Assembly (NCBI GenBank): GCA_023392135.1
Contig: JAEVZQ010000282.1
Location: 1 to 7,162 of the forward strand
Source: Pseudomonadota bacterium
GTDB taxonomy: Bacteria; Pseudomonadota; Alphaproteobacteria; Rhizobiales; Hyphomicrobiaceae
Length of the DNA: 7,162 bases
Direction: 5' to 3'
The notes below the pieces were generated by a model. That model saw only the letters and a program-made list of their open reading frames with translations. It ran no database searches and was not told the DNA's origin. Shown here piece after piece: positions 1-6,305 of this stretch (position 1 is its first letter; each line of letters starts with the position of its first letter). A program made the position numbers and the translations under genes.

Positions 1-187
1 CCTGGCCGCGGGCGGGATCTCCGACGACGGCTGACGTGAAATAGGGCGCAAACAGAAACGTGAGGACCAGTGTGTAGTAGGGCTGCAGCGCCCAGTCGAC
101 CAGAACCCATCCGGCCAGCGCACGCAGAGGCGCGGTCGCGTTCGGGCCTGCCGGGAGAGCGGCCTCGTCCGGCTGTGAAGCTGTCAA
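1..187 (-). CDS. MFS transporter, UMF1 (Atg22-like) family, N-terminal part
   Basis: This is a partial gene: 62 codons are visible before the left edge, reading leftward. The translated N-terminus has a short polar tail (residues 1-22) and then a first membrane segment with G26-W-V-L-V-D-W-A-L-Q-P-Y-Y38 followed by FAPYFTSAV (46-54). The W-x-x-x-D-W-A-x-x-x-Y/F pattern followed by F-x-x-P-Y-F is what I know from the start of UMF1-family (Atg22-like) major facilitator transporters. The start is TTG at 187-185. An in-frame TAG lies upstream at 205-203, no ATG falls between it and the membrane segment, and an AGGAGGAGG site sits 8 bases before the TTG. The substrate of this family in bacteria is generally unknown. 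A full protein would be roughly 430-480 residues, so most of it is outside the window. The neighbouring EamA gene is on the same strand upstream, but the 123-bp gap and its hairpin suggest separate expression. Confidence 0.82.
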   Translation of the reverse strand, partial: MTASQPDEAALPAGPNATAPLRALAGWVLVDWALQPYYTLVLTFLFAPYFTSAVVGDPARGQ

Positions 188-195
188 AGGCGTCG

Positions 196-204
196 CCTCC
201 TCCT
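196..204 (-). promoter_or_regulatory. Strong Shine-Dalgarno site for the UMF1-type gene
   Basis: The minus strand reads AGGAGGAGG, with 8 bases to the TTG codon at 187-185. This site decides the start: it is the only good ribosome binding site in the stretch, and it makes a TTG start credible. The hairpin at 213-267 ends 8 bases upstream of it, so a folded transcript could affect access to the site. Confidence 0.75.
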
Positions 205-212
205 AGTGTGAT

Positions 213-267
213 GATCGAGAAGTCCGCTCCATTGTTCGCGGCTGCCAAGTCGGCGGACTTCTCGATC
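213..267. repeat. Perfect 15-bp inverted repeat (hairpin) between two minus-strand genes
   Basis: The left arm GATCGAGAAGTCCGC (213-227) and the right arm GCGGACTTCTCGATC (253-267) are exact reverse complements, separated by 25 bases. A further T-G wobble pair (228/252) would be possible in RNA. The element lies 44 bases after the EamA stop codon and 25 bases before the TTG start of the UMF1-type gene, measured along the minus strand. Neither side is followed by a run of T, so it is not a textbook intrinsic terminator. It could be a terminator of the type lacking a U-tract, an mRNA-stabilising hairpin, an operator with widely spaced half-sites, or a copy of a dispersed palindromic repeat. The pairing is certain; the role is not. 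Confidence 0.8.
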
Positions 268-310
268 TGAAACACAATAGGATCAATAACTTGGCTAGTG
301 TCCTGCCATT

Positions 311-1225
311 TCACGCCGGCTTGAAGCGGGACCGCAGGCGAAGTCGCTCGCGGTGCAGTGTGTAGAGCCCTGCCCCCATGACGATGCCGATCCCGAGCAG
401 AGTGATGCTGTCAGGCAATTCAGCGAACACAAAGTATCCGACAGCGACGGCAAAGGGCGTGGCTACGTATCGGAACGGCGAGACGACCGCCATGTCGCCG
501 GCGCGCATGCCGATAACGGTCCAGTAGTTGCCCGCGAAAACCATCGCGCCTGCGATTGCGAGCAGAATGAACTCATTGGACGATGGCACTCGCCAGTCCT
601 CGAACGGCATCAGGACGAGTCCGCCAATGGTGACGGTGATCGCGGAGTAGGCCGTCAGCAACAGCGCCGGCAGGGCAATCCCGATGTGGCGGGTGAGCAG
701 ATCACGTATCGCCACGCACAGAACCGAGGCCAGGACGAACAGCGCTGCCCAGTTGAATGCCCCGCCGCCCGGCCGGATTATGATGAGCACGCCGGCAAGC
801 CCCACGATCATCGCCATCCAACGCCGCCAACCCACGTACTCGCCAAGGAAAATGGCTGCCCCGGCCGTGATCGCCAGCGGCGCGAACTGGCTTATGGCGC
901 TGACGTCGGCAAATGGCATCCGAAGCAGCGCAAGGAAGAAAAACAACGTCGCTCCGACGTCGCCAAAGGCGCGCAGAATCATGGGCGGTGTCGCGATGAG
1001 AAAGGCCCGTTTGAGAATGCCGCTGAAATAGGCGAAAGCGATGGTGAGAGAGCTGGCGAACAGGCCGCGTACGAACATCATTTCACCCGGCGGGAGCCCA
1101 TGGCCAACGAATTTGATGATCGAATCTCCGGCGGTGAAGCTCGCCATGGCCCCGACCATGGCGATGATGCCGCGCAGGTTATCACTGCCGGCCACAACTG
1201 ACCTCAGGGACGACAGCATGGCCAT
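311..1225 (-). CDS. EamA-family permease (DMT superfamily)
   Basis: This is a complete inner-membrane protein of 304 residues, close to the usual 290-310 for the family. It consists of two EamA repeats, about residues 19-151 and 158-292, giving about ten hydrophobic segments. The first repeat ends in the typical pattern F-L-G-E129-Y followed by G-W-R-R-W and a glycine-rich helix running to I-I-I-R-P-G (148-153). The second repeat shows the equivalent P-F-R-Y-V-A-T-P (250-257) and F-V-F-A-E269-L-P. The C-terminal tail (HRERLRLRSRFKPA) is basic, as expected for a cytoplasmic end. The start at 1225 is preceded by GGAGG at 1240-1236 with 10 bases of spacing; the next ATG, at 1219, would be 16 bases away and is less likely. 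Family members export or import amino acids, nucleosides, SAM or other metabolites; the substrate here cannot be told. It is transcribed away from the ABC operon and need not be linked to it. Confidence 0.9.
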   Translation of the reverse strand: MAMLSSLRSVVAGSDNLRGIIAMVGAMASFTAGDSIIKFVGHGLPPGEMMFVRGLFASSLTIAFAYFSGILKRAFLIATPPMILRAFGDVGATLFFFLALLRMPFADVSAISQFAPLAITAGAAIFLGEYVGWRRWMAMIVGLAGVLIIIRPGGGAFNWAALFVLASVLCVAIRDLLTRHIGIALPALLLTAYSAITVTIGGLVLMPFEDWRVPSSNEFILLAIAGAMVFAGNYWTVIGMRAGDMAVVSPFRYVATPFAVAVGYFVFAELPDSITLLGIGIVMGAGLYTLHRERLRLRSRFKPA

Positions 1226-1235
1226 GGCAGGTGAG

Positions 1236-1240
1236 CCTCC
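1236..1240 (-). promoter_or_regulatory. Shine-Dalgarno site of the EamA permease gene
   Basis: The minus strand reads GGAGG, 10 bases before the ATG at 1225-1223. It favours this ATG over the second one at 1219. Confidence 0.6.
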
Positions 1241-1284
1241 GCGGATGCCGCTCGCATCGCCGTTCGAGCGGCAAACCGGCCCAC

Positions 1285-1312
1285 TTTATGGCTGCCCGAC
1301 CTGAACTAGCAA
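1285..1312 (-). promoter_or_regulatory. Candidate sigma-70-like promoter for the EamA gene
   Basis: On the minus strand, TTGCTA (1312-1307, 4 of 6 matches to TTGACA) and CATAAA (1290-1285, 4 of 6 matches to TATAAT) are separated by 16 bases. They lie about 60 bases upstream of the EamA start. The match is modest and comes from inspection only; a sequence this long holds several such matches by chance. Confidence 0.25.
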
Positions 1313-1567
1313 GCGTCGGATCAAGGCTGACCATTCAGGTGGCATAGAGCGGAGCGCCCGGGAGAAATTTCCCTGCCTTGGAGGACATTGGCCCAGCAAT
1401 GGCCGCCCACACCTCGCATGAAAGGCGTGTCGTGCCGGCCACCGGCGCGTGCCTGCTGGCAGCTATTGCCCGGGTCCGGCGGCGCGCCTAAAGTAGCATT
1501 GAGATCATAGACAAGAACAAGAAACTGCTGGGCACGGGAGAAGACGCTTGTTACGGGCCGGCGCTGA

Positions 1568-2341
1568 ATGATCCTTGAATGTCGTGACCTCGAGCGCTCG
1601 TTCGGCGGCCTGAAAGCGTTGAAGGGAGTAACGCTCCGCATCGAGAAGGGCGAGATCTTCGGCTTGGTCGGCCCGAACGGTTCAGGCAAGACCACCATCG
1701 TCAATTCCATCACGGGGTTCTATCCGCCCGATCGCGGCAGGATCCTGTTCGAGGACAGGGACATCACGGGCATTCGCCCGCATGACGTGGCGCGCCTCGG
1801 GATTGCGCGTACCTTCCAGAACCTGGCCCTGTTCCGCGGCATGAGCGTGCTCGACAACATCATGATGGGCCGCCATATCCACATGCGGCCGTCGGCGCTG
1901 GCTTCACTCTTTTATTGGGTCTGGGCTGAGCGTGACGAAATCCGCCAGCGCGAGCTGGTGGAGGATACGATCGACTTTCTCCAGCTCCAGGACGTTCGCG
2001 ATCTGCCTGTCGAGATTGTCCCGCTCGGGCTGCAGAAGCGGATCGAGCTGGCCCGGGCGCTCGTTTCGGAGCCGCGTCTTCTGATCCTGGACGAGCCCAT
2101 GGCGGGCATGAACCAGGAGGAGAAGGAGTATATGGCCCGCTTCATCCTCGACGCACGCGAGGAGCGCAACCTCACCGTCCTGCTGATCGAGCACCACATG
2201 GACGTGGTCTCCGCGCTTTGCGACCGCATGACGGTGCTGAGCTACGGCGAGCAGATCGCGGAAGGCACGCCCGCCGAAGCGCTCTCCAACCCGCGGGTGA
2301 TCGAGGCCTATCTCGGGACCAAGAGGCGCCATGCGGCCTGA
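1568..2341 (+). CDS. LivG-type ABC transporter ATP-binding protein
   Basis: This cytoplasmic ATPase subunit, 257 residues and normal for LivG, powers a branched-chain-amino-acid-type (HAAT family) importer. Visible motifs, in order: Walker A GPNGSGKT (35-42, catalytic-loop K41), Q-loop Q84 in RTFQN, ABC signature region VPLGLQKRIELARAL (151-165), Walker B LLILDEP (171-177, D175 and catalytic E176), D-loop around 177-182, and switch histidine H209 in IEHHM. The short C-terminal end (GTPAEALSNPRVIEAYLG) is the usual LivG ending. The signature is odd: PLGLQ stands where LSGGQ or LSYGQ is normal, so the signature serine is absent. I associate a similar PYGLQKR form with LivG-like proteins found beside AMP-binding enzymes, so it is probably a subfamily trait. 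The start is fixed by an in-frame TGA directly before the ATG (1565-1567); no strong Shine-Dalgarno site is seen. Its last 11 bp overlap the ligase gene. Confidence 0.93.
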   Translation: MILECRDLERSFGGLKALKGVTLRIEKGEIFGLVGPNGSGKTTIVNSITGFYPPDRGRILFEDRDITGIRPHDVARLGIARTFQNLALFRGMSVLDNIMMGRHIHMRPSALASLFYWVWAERDEIRQRELVEDTIDFLQLQDVRDLPVEIVPLGLQKRIELARALVSEPRLLILDEPMAGMNQEEKEYMARFILDAREERNLTVLLIEHHMDVVSALCDRMTVLSYGEQIAEGTPAEALSNPRVIEAYLGTKRRHAA

Positions 2342-4316
2342 GGGAAACACGGCCGAGGCGATCAACTCACGGGTCGAGATCAGCTCCTCCGATGCCGGAG
2401 CCGTGCCGCGTGTCAACGCAGGGCTTGATGCCGGCACACTCGTTTCCCTCCTCGCCCAGAATGCGCGCACGCATGGTGCGACGGTTGCGGTGCGAGAGCG
2501 CGACCGGGGCATCTGGCGTGAGTTCACCTGGAAAGGAGTCCTCTCCGAGGTGCTGGCCTTTGCCGCCGCGCTGGATGGCATGGGTTTCAGGCCCGGTGAC
2601 GGCCTGCTGGTGATAGGCGACAACCGCCCGCGGCTTTATTTCGGAATGTTGAGCGCCGCGGCTCTGCGCGGGAATCCGGCACCGGTCTACCCCGACATTC
2701 CGCCCGATGACCTCGAATACTACGCCGGCAACAGCCGTGCCCGGTTCGCGCTGGCCGAGGACCAGGAGCAGGTCGACAAACTGCTCGAGCTGCGCAGCCG
2801 CGCTGGGCTGCCTGAGGTGATCATCTACGACGATCCGCGCGGGCTTGCGAACTATACCGAGACCGGGCTGGTGGCCTGGGAGGATCTCGTCCGCAAGGGC
2901 AGCGAGCGTCTCGCCCGCGAGCCGGGCCTCGACGACAATCTCGTAAATCGCGCGAACCCGACGGATGCGGCGGTGCTGCTGCATTCCTCCGGAACGACCG
3001 GAAAGCCCAAAGGAGTCGTGCTTCAGCACCGTCGCGTGATCGCGGCGGCGCGCAATGCCGAGGCTGCGGATTACTTCCATTCCGGCGACGAGCTCATGGC
3101 CTACCTGCCGATGGCCTGGGTCGGCGATTTCGTTTTCACCGTCTCGTCGGGCATTGCACTGCGCTTTACGATCAACATCCCGGAGCGTCAGGAAACGGTT
3201 CTCCACGATCTCCGCGAGGTGGCGCCTACGGTCTATTTCGCCTCGCCGCGGAGCTGGGACGCGATGCTCACCCACGTGCAGGTCGGCATCGCCGAGTCGA
3301 CCTGGCTGAAGCGGAAGCTCTTCGACTGGCTCATGCCGCTGGCGATCAGGATGGAGCGGGATCGCCTTGCCGGCCGCGCTCCGGGCCTGGCGACCCGGCT
3401 CGCCTGCGCCATCGGGAATGCGCTGATCTATGCCCCGCTGCGCGACCACCTGGGCCTGTCCCGCGCCGAGCGTGCCTATACCGCGGGCGAAGCGATCGGC
3501 GAGGACACGTTCCTGTTCTTCCGCGCGCTCGGGCTCGATTTGAAGCAGTTCTACGGCCAGACGGAAAACTGCGCGCTGACCGCCGCGCAAAGCTCAGGCG
3601 ATGTGAAGCTCAACACCGTCGGCAAGCCGTTGCCCGGGGTCGAGGTGCAGATCGGCGATGACGGCGAGATCCTCATTCGCGCGGATAGCGTTTTCGACGG
3701 CTTCCTGAATGACGAGGCGGCAACCCAGAAATCGCTGGCCCAGGGTTGGCTGCACACAGGAGATGCCGGGTACGTGGACGACGATGGCCACCTCGTCGTT
3801 CTGGGCCGCGTCGGTGAGGTCGTCTATACGAAGGGCGGCGAGCGGTACATCCCGACCTATATCGAGAACCGCCTGAAGTTCAGCCAATACATCAAGGATG
3901 CCGCCATTCTCGGCGCCGGACGCGATCATCTCACCGCACTGATCTGCATCGATATGGGCGCCGTCGGCCACTGGGCCGAAGTGAACGGCGTCACCTACAC
4001 GTCCTATGCCGAGCTCTCCCAACGTCCTGAGGTCTACGCGTTGATCGCCGGCGTGGTGCAGCATGTGAACGAGTTGTTGCCAGCGGGGCTCGCTATCCGC
4101 AAATTCGTGAACCTGCCGAAAGAGTTCGACCCCGATGACGGCGAGGTGACGCGCACCCGCAAGCTGCGCCGCAACGTCATCGATGAACGCTATGCACCGA
4201 TCATCACCGCCCTCTACGACGGCTCCGAAGCCGTCGAGCACGAATCGCTCATCACCTACGAAACCGGCGCCACCGGCACGCTCAAGCGCCGCCTCGCCAT
4301 ATACGCAGTGAGCTAG
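2331..4316 (+). CDS. AMP-forming acyl-CoA ligase (long-chain acyl-CoA synthetase type)
   Basis: This ANL-superfamily enzyme activates a carboxylic acid with ATP to an acyl-adenylate and then transfers the acyl group to CoA. It has 661 residues, in the long-chain (FadD15/FAA1-like) size class. Motifs: phosphate-binding loop SSGTTGKPKG (219-228); PERQETV and VAPTVYFASPRSW (284-309), typical of the long-chain group; YGQTE (408-412); GWLHTGD (472-478, ribose-binding D478); hinge region LGRVGEVV (491-498, R493); and a C-terminal VTRTRKLRR (606-614) in which K611 aligns with the catalytic lysine of the adenylation step. About 45 residues follow this lysine, ending in ITYETG and LKRRLAIYAVS. There is no signal peptide or membrane helix, so it is cytoplasmic or peripheral. 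The start ATG overlaps the ATPase stop and has AAGAGG 4 bases upstream; a GTG at 2403 is a weaker alternative. All catalytic motifs are intact. Long-chain, branched or aryl acids are all possible substrates; lying inside an importer operon, it probably acts on the imported compound. Confidence 0.92.
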   Translation: MRPEGNTAEAINSRVEISSSDAGAVPRVNAGLDAGTLVSLLAQNARTHGATVAVRERDRGIWREFTWKGVLSEVLAFAAALDGMGFRPGDGLLVIGDNRPRLYFGMLSAAALRGNPAPVYPDIPPDDLEYYAGNSRARFALAEDQEQVDKLLELRSRAGLPEVIIYDDPRGLANYTETGLVAWEDLVRKGSERLAREPGLDDNLVNRANPTDAAVLLHSSGTTGKPKGVVLQHRRVIAAARNAEAADYFHSGDELMAYLPMAWVGDFVFTVSSGIALRFTINIPERQETVLHDLREVAPTVYFASPRSWDAMLTHVQVGIAESTWLKRKLFDWLMPLAIRMERDRLAGRAPGLATRLACAIGNALIYAPLRDHLGLSRAERAYTAGEAIGEDTFLFFRALGLDLKQFYGQTENCALTAAQSSGDVKLNTVGKPLPGVEVQIGDDGEILIRADSVFDGFLNDEAATQKSLAQGWLHTGDAGYVDDDGHLVVLGRVGEVVYTKGGERYIPTYIENRLKFSQYIKDAAILGAGRDHLTALICIDMGAVGHWAEVNGVTYTSYAELSQRPEVYALIAGVVQHVNELLPAGLAIRKFVNLPKEFDPDDGEVTRTRKLRRNVIDERYAPIITALYDGSEAVEHESLITYETGATGTLKRRLAIYAVS

Positions 4317-4322
4317 GGACGC

Positions 4323-5213
4323 ATGGACCTCTTTTACGAACTGGCCGAGCTTTCCATCAACGGCGCGCTTGTCGGGCTGATGTACGCGCTCGTGGCGCTC
4401 GGCATCGTGCTCGTCTTCAAGGCGTCCAGCGTCGCCAATCTGGCGCAGGGCGCCCTCGTCATGGTCGGCGCGTATCTCACCTGGGCGGCGATGGCGCTCG
4501 GTGGCGCACCGGTCTGGGCTGCCGTTCCGATCGGTGTGGTGGCGATGTTCTTTCTCGGCCGCGGGATCGAGCGGGTCGCCTTGCGGCGCATGATCGGCCA
4601 GCCCGTCATCATGGTCATCATGCTGACGCTGGGGCTCGAGATCATGTTGCGCGGGCTCGCCCCAGCAATTTTCGATCCCGTAAAGAAGCGGCTCGACATC
4701 GGCATCGACACGGCGCCGATCATCATCGGCCCGGTGTTCATCGACCGCGCCTATCTCGTTACAGGCGCCGTTTCGCTTGGCCTCGTAGCACTCGCGGCTC
4801 TGTTCTTCGGCACGCGCCAGGGCATCATGCTGCGCGCAGTCTCGGATGATCAGACGGCATCCTGGTCTGTCGGCATCCCCGTTGAGCGCGCCATCGGAAT
4901 ATCGTGGGGGCTTGCAGGTGTCGCCGCTGCTGCCGCCGGCATCCTCTGGGGCTCCATCCAGGGCGTCGACTGGACGCTCTCGCTTCTGCTCATCAAGGCC
5001 CTGGCGGTGGCGATACTCGGGGGACTCGACAGCATTCTGGGTGTGGTCGTTGCCGGGCTGGTGCTCGGAGTGCTTGAGAATGTTGCGCCGGTCTATCTCG
5101 AGCGGATCGGAATCGCCGGCACGCGAGACGTGGTGGCCTCGCTCGTCATACTGGCGACGGTGATCGTCCGGCCTTACGGCTTGTTCGGTCGCGAAGACAT
5201 CGAGCGCGTGTAA
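4323..5213 (+). CDS. LivH-type ABC transporter permease
   Basis: This is one of the two inner-membrane subunits that form the translocation path of an HAAT-family importer. It has 296 residues, normal for LivH, with about eight hydrophobic segments. Family hallmarks: G-L-M-Y-A-L-V-A-L-G (18-27), FKASSVANLAQG (32-43), corresponding to the FK(A/S)xxxxNxAQG pattern of LivH proteins, the cytoplasmic coupling loop RAVSDDQTASWSVGI (171-185), GGLDSILG (233-240), and the C-terminal VRPYGLFGR (282-290). The ATG is 6 bp after the ligase stop; AGGGA (4315-4319) overlaps that stop codon and can serve as ribosome binding site. The stop codon shares one base with the next start. The partner permease is the next gene, and the ATPase is the first gene of the operon. 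Sequence alone does not show which ligand passes. Confidence 0.93.
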   Translation: MDLFYELAELSINGALVGLMYALVALGIVLVFKASSVANLAQGALVMVGAYLTWAAMALGGAPVWAAVPIGVVAMFFLGRGIERVALRRMIGQPVIMVIMLTLGLEIMLRGLAPAIFDPVKKRLDIGIDTAPIIIGPVFIDRAYLVTGAVSLGLVALAALFFGTRQGIMLRAVSDDQTASWSVGIPVERAIGISWGLAGVAAAAAGILWGSIQGVDWTLSLLLIKALAVAILGGLDSILGVVVAGLVLGVLENVAPVYLERIGIAGTRDVVASLVILATVIVRPYGLFGREDIERV

Positions 5214-6286
5214 TGCTCTATCGTCTCGCCGGCATCCGGCACACCACCTACAGCTCTGCCCGTCAACTCTACCCCATTCCGTTCGACCGTTATCTCCTCT
5301 CGGTGGTTCTCGTCTTGGCCATTGCCGCGCCCTGGCTGTTCTCGCCACTCGCGCTCAACAGCTATCTCTTGCCCTGGGTGATCTGGTCGACGGCCGCGCT
5401 CGGCCTCAACCTGCTGATGGGCTGGGCAGGCCAGATCCATCTCGGCTATGCCGCCGTCATGGCAATCGGTGCCTACACGGCCATTCACAGCGTGCGCGCC
5501 GGTGTGCCGTTCGAGCTCGCATTCATACTCGCCGGGCTTGCCAGCGCGGTTATCGGATTTGTGTTCGGCGCAGCGGCGCTGCGGGTCAAAGGGCTCTATC
5601 TCGCCGTCACCACGCTGGCGATGCAGTCGATCGTCGACTGGACGATCGTGCACGTCCCGGCCATCAGCGGCGGCAGCCAGGCGACGCTCCAGGCGCCGAC
5701 CCTGCAGATCCTCGGCTGGCCCATCGACACAGATGCGAGCCGCTACTGGTTCGCGCTTGCCATCTGTGCCGTGGTCACGAGCTTCCTGCTCAACGTGACC
5801 CGTACCAGCCTGGGCCGCGCGCTCGTCGCGGTTCGCGAGAAAGACTTCGCCGCCGCGATCATCGGCGTCAGCCCGTTCAAGTACAAGCTGCTCGCCTTCT
5901 GGTGCTCCTCGTTCATCGGCGGCGTTGCGGGTGCCGTGCTGGCATTCTGCTACTACCGCGCAGTCACGCCCGAACAATTCCATCTCGAGGTATCGATCCA
6001 GGCCGTCGCGATGGTGATCGTGGGCGGGCTCGGCAGCGTGCTGGGTAGCTTCTTCGGCGCCGGTCTCGTCCTCCTTGCACCGATTTTCCTGAACAACATC
6101 GTCAACAACATCGCAGTGGCGCTCGACCTGCCATTGCATGCGGAGATCATCTCGCACATCCCGCTCGTGCTCTATGGCGCTTTGATCGTCGGCTTCCTGC
6201 TTTACGAGCCGCTCGGACTTGCCAAAATCTACGACAACGTGCGCAACTACCTTCTCGTTTGGCCTTTCCGCCACGCGAGGCATTGA
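5213..6286 (+). CDS. LivM-type ABC transporter permease
   Basis: This is the second inner-membrane subunit of the importer, 357 residues. It has a hydrophilic N-terminal tail of about 26 residues, then about nine to ten hydrophobic segments. Hallmarks: GLNLLMGWAGQIHLGYAAV (64-82), the LivM core motif usually seen as GxxGQxSLGHAAF; LRVKGLYLAVTTLA (123-136); the cytoplasmic coupling loop VAVREKDFAAAIIGV (205-219); and VGGLGSVLGSFFGA (270-283). IH replaces the usual LS in the GQ-LS-LG part, a small deviation in a segment that is normally conserved. The C-terminus ends in a polar, aromatic and basic tail (residues 338-357). The ATG overlaps the LivH-type stop as TAATG, which indicates translational coupling and probably balanced synthesis of the two permeases. 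Confidence 0.93.
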   Translation: MLYRLAGIRHTTYSSARQLYPIPFDRYLLSVVLVLAIAAPWLFSPLALNSYLLPWVIWSTAALGLNLLMGWAGQIHLGYAAVMAIGAYTAIHSVRAGVPFELAFILAGLASAVIGFVFGAAALRVKGLYLAVTTLAMQSIVDWTIVHVPAISGGSQATLQAPTLQILGWPIDTDASRYWFALAICAVVTSFLLNVTRTSLGRALVAVREKDFAAAIIGVSPFKYKLLAFWCSSFIGGVAGAVLAFCYYRAVTPEQFHLEVSIQAVAMVIVGGLGSVLGSFFGAGLVLLAPIFLNNIVNNIAVALDLPLHAEIISHIPLVLYGALIVGFLLYEPLGLAKIYDNVRNYLLVWPFRHARH

Positions 6287-6295
6287 CAAGCAAAC

Positions 6296-6300
6296 GGAGG
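6296..6300 (+). promoter_or_regulatory. Shine-Dalgarno site of the binding-protein gene
   Basis: GGAGG lies 5 bases before the ATG at 6306 and only 2 bases before the tandem ATG at 6303, so the second ATG is the better start. This is the clearest ribosome binding site in the operon. Binding proteins are usually made in excess over the membrane subunits, which a strong internal site would help. Confidence 0.65.
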
Positions 6301-6305
6301 AAATG

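Larger units (their letters stand above)
1226..1567. other. 342-bp divergent intergenic region
   Basis: No convincing gene is present. Reading frames are short, and the only small ORF on the plus strand (1399-1491, 30 codons) has its nearest GGAGG 14 bases away. Visible elements are: a near-palindrome GGGAGAAATTTCCC (1360-1373); a GC-rich hairpin with 8-bp arms including one G-T pair (1431-1438 / 1442-1449, loop of 3); and an AT-richer pocket at 1491-1526. The pocket contains TTGAGA (1499-1504, 5 of 6 matches to a -35 box) and a tandem ACAAGA hexamer (1511-1522). No good -10 box sits at the right distance from TTGAGA. Both divergent promoters and any operator of the ABC operon should lie here. 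Confidence 0.6.

Noticed and set aside
213..267. The inverted repeat as a classical rho-independent terminator
   Set aside because: No T-run follows the hairpin on either strand, and the 25-base loop is long for that class; it is kept only as an inverted repeat of unknown role.
70..270. A 66-codon plus-strand open frame at the left edge
   Set aside because: It is antisense to the UMF1-type N-terminus and runs through the inverted repeat; its composition is Pro/Arg/Ser-rich noise.
353..1201. A 282-codon plus-strand open frame opposite the EamA gene
   Set aside because: The product is highly polar and featureless, whereas the minus strand encodes a clear ten-helix permease with a proper ribosome binding site.
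1399..1491. A 30-codon plus-strand ORF upstream of the ATPase as a possible leader peptide
   Set aside because: The nearest GGAGG is 14 bases from its ATG, the product shows no run of a regulatory amino acid, and no attenuator structure follows.
1499..1527. TTGAGA at 1499-1504 as the -35 box of the ABC operon promoter
   Set aside because: No sequence resembling TATAAT lies 16-18 bases downstream, so a promoter call is not supported.
1321..1713. A 130-codon minus-strand open frame partly in the intergenic region
   Set aside because: Its N-terminal half is the antisense of the Walker A region of the ATPase, a well-known source of false genes, and the rest shows no domain or good ribosome site.
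2367..3590. A 407-codon minus-strand open frame under the ligase gene
   Set aside because: The opposite strand encodes an intact ligase with all motifs; the antisense product has no recognisable features.
3594..5348. A 584-codon open frame on the minus strand across the ligase and permease genes
   Set aside because: It spans parts of three well-supported plus-strand genes, its product is rich in His, Asp, Arg and Gln with no domain pattern, and it is the usual antisense shadow of GC-rich codon use.
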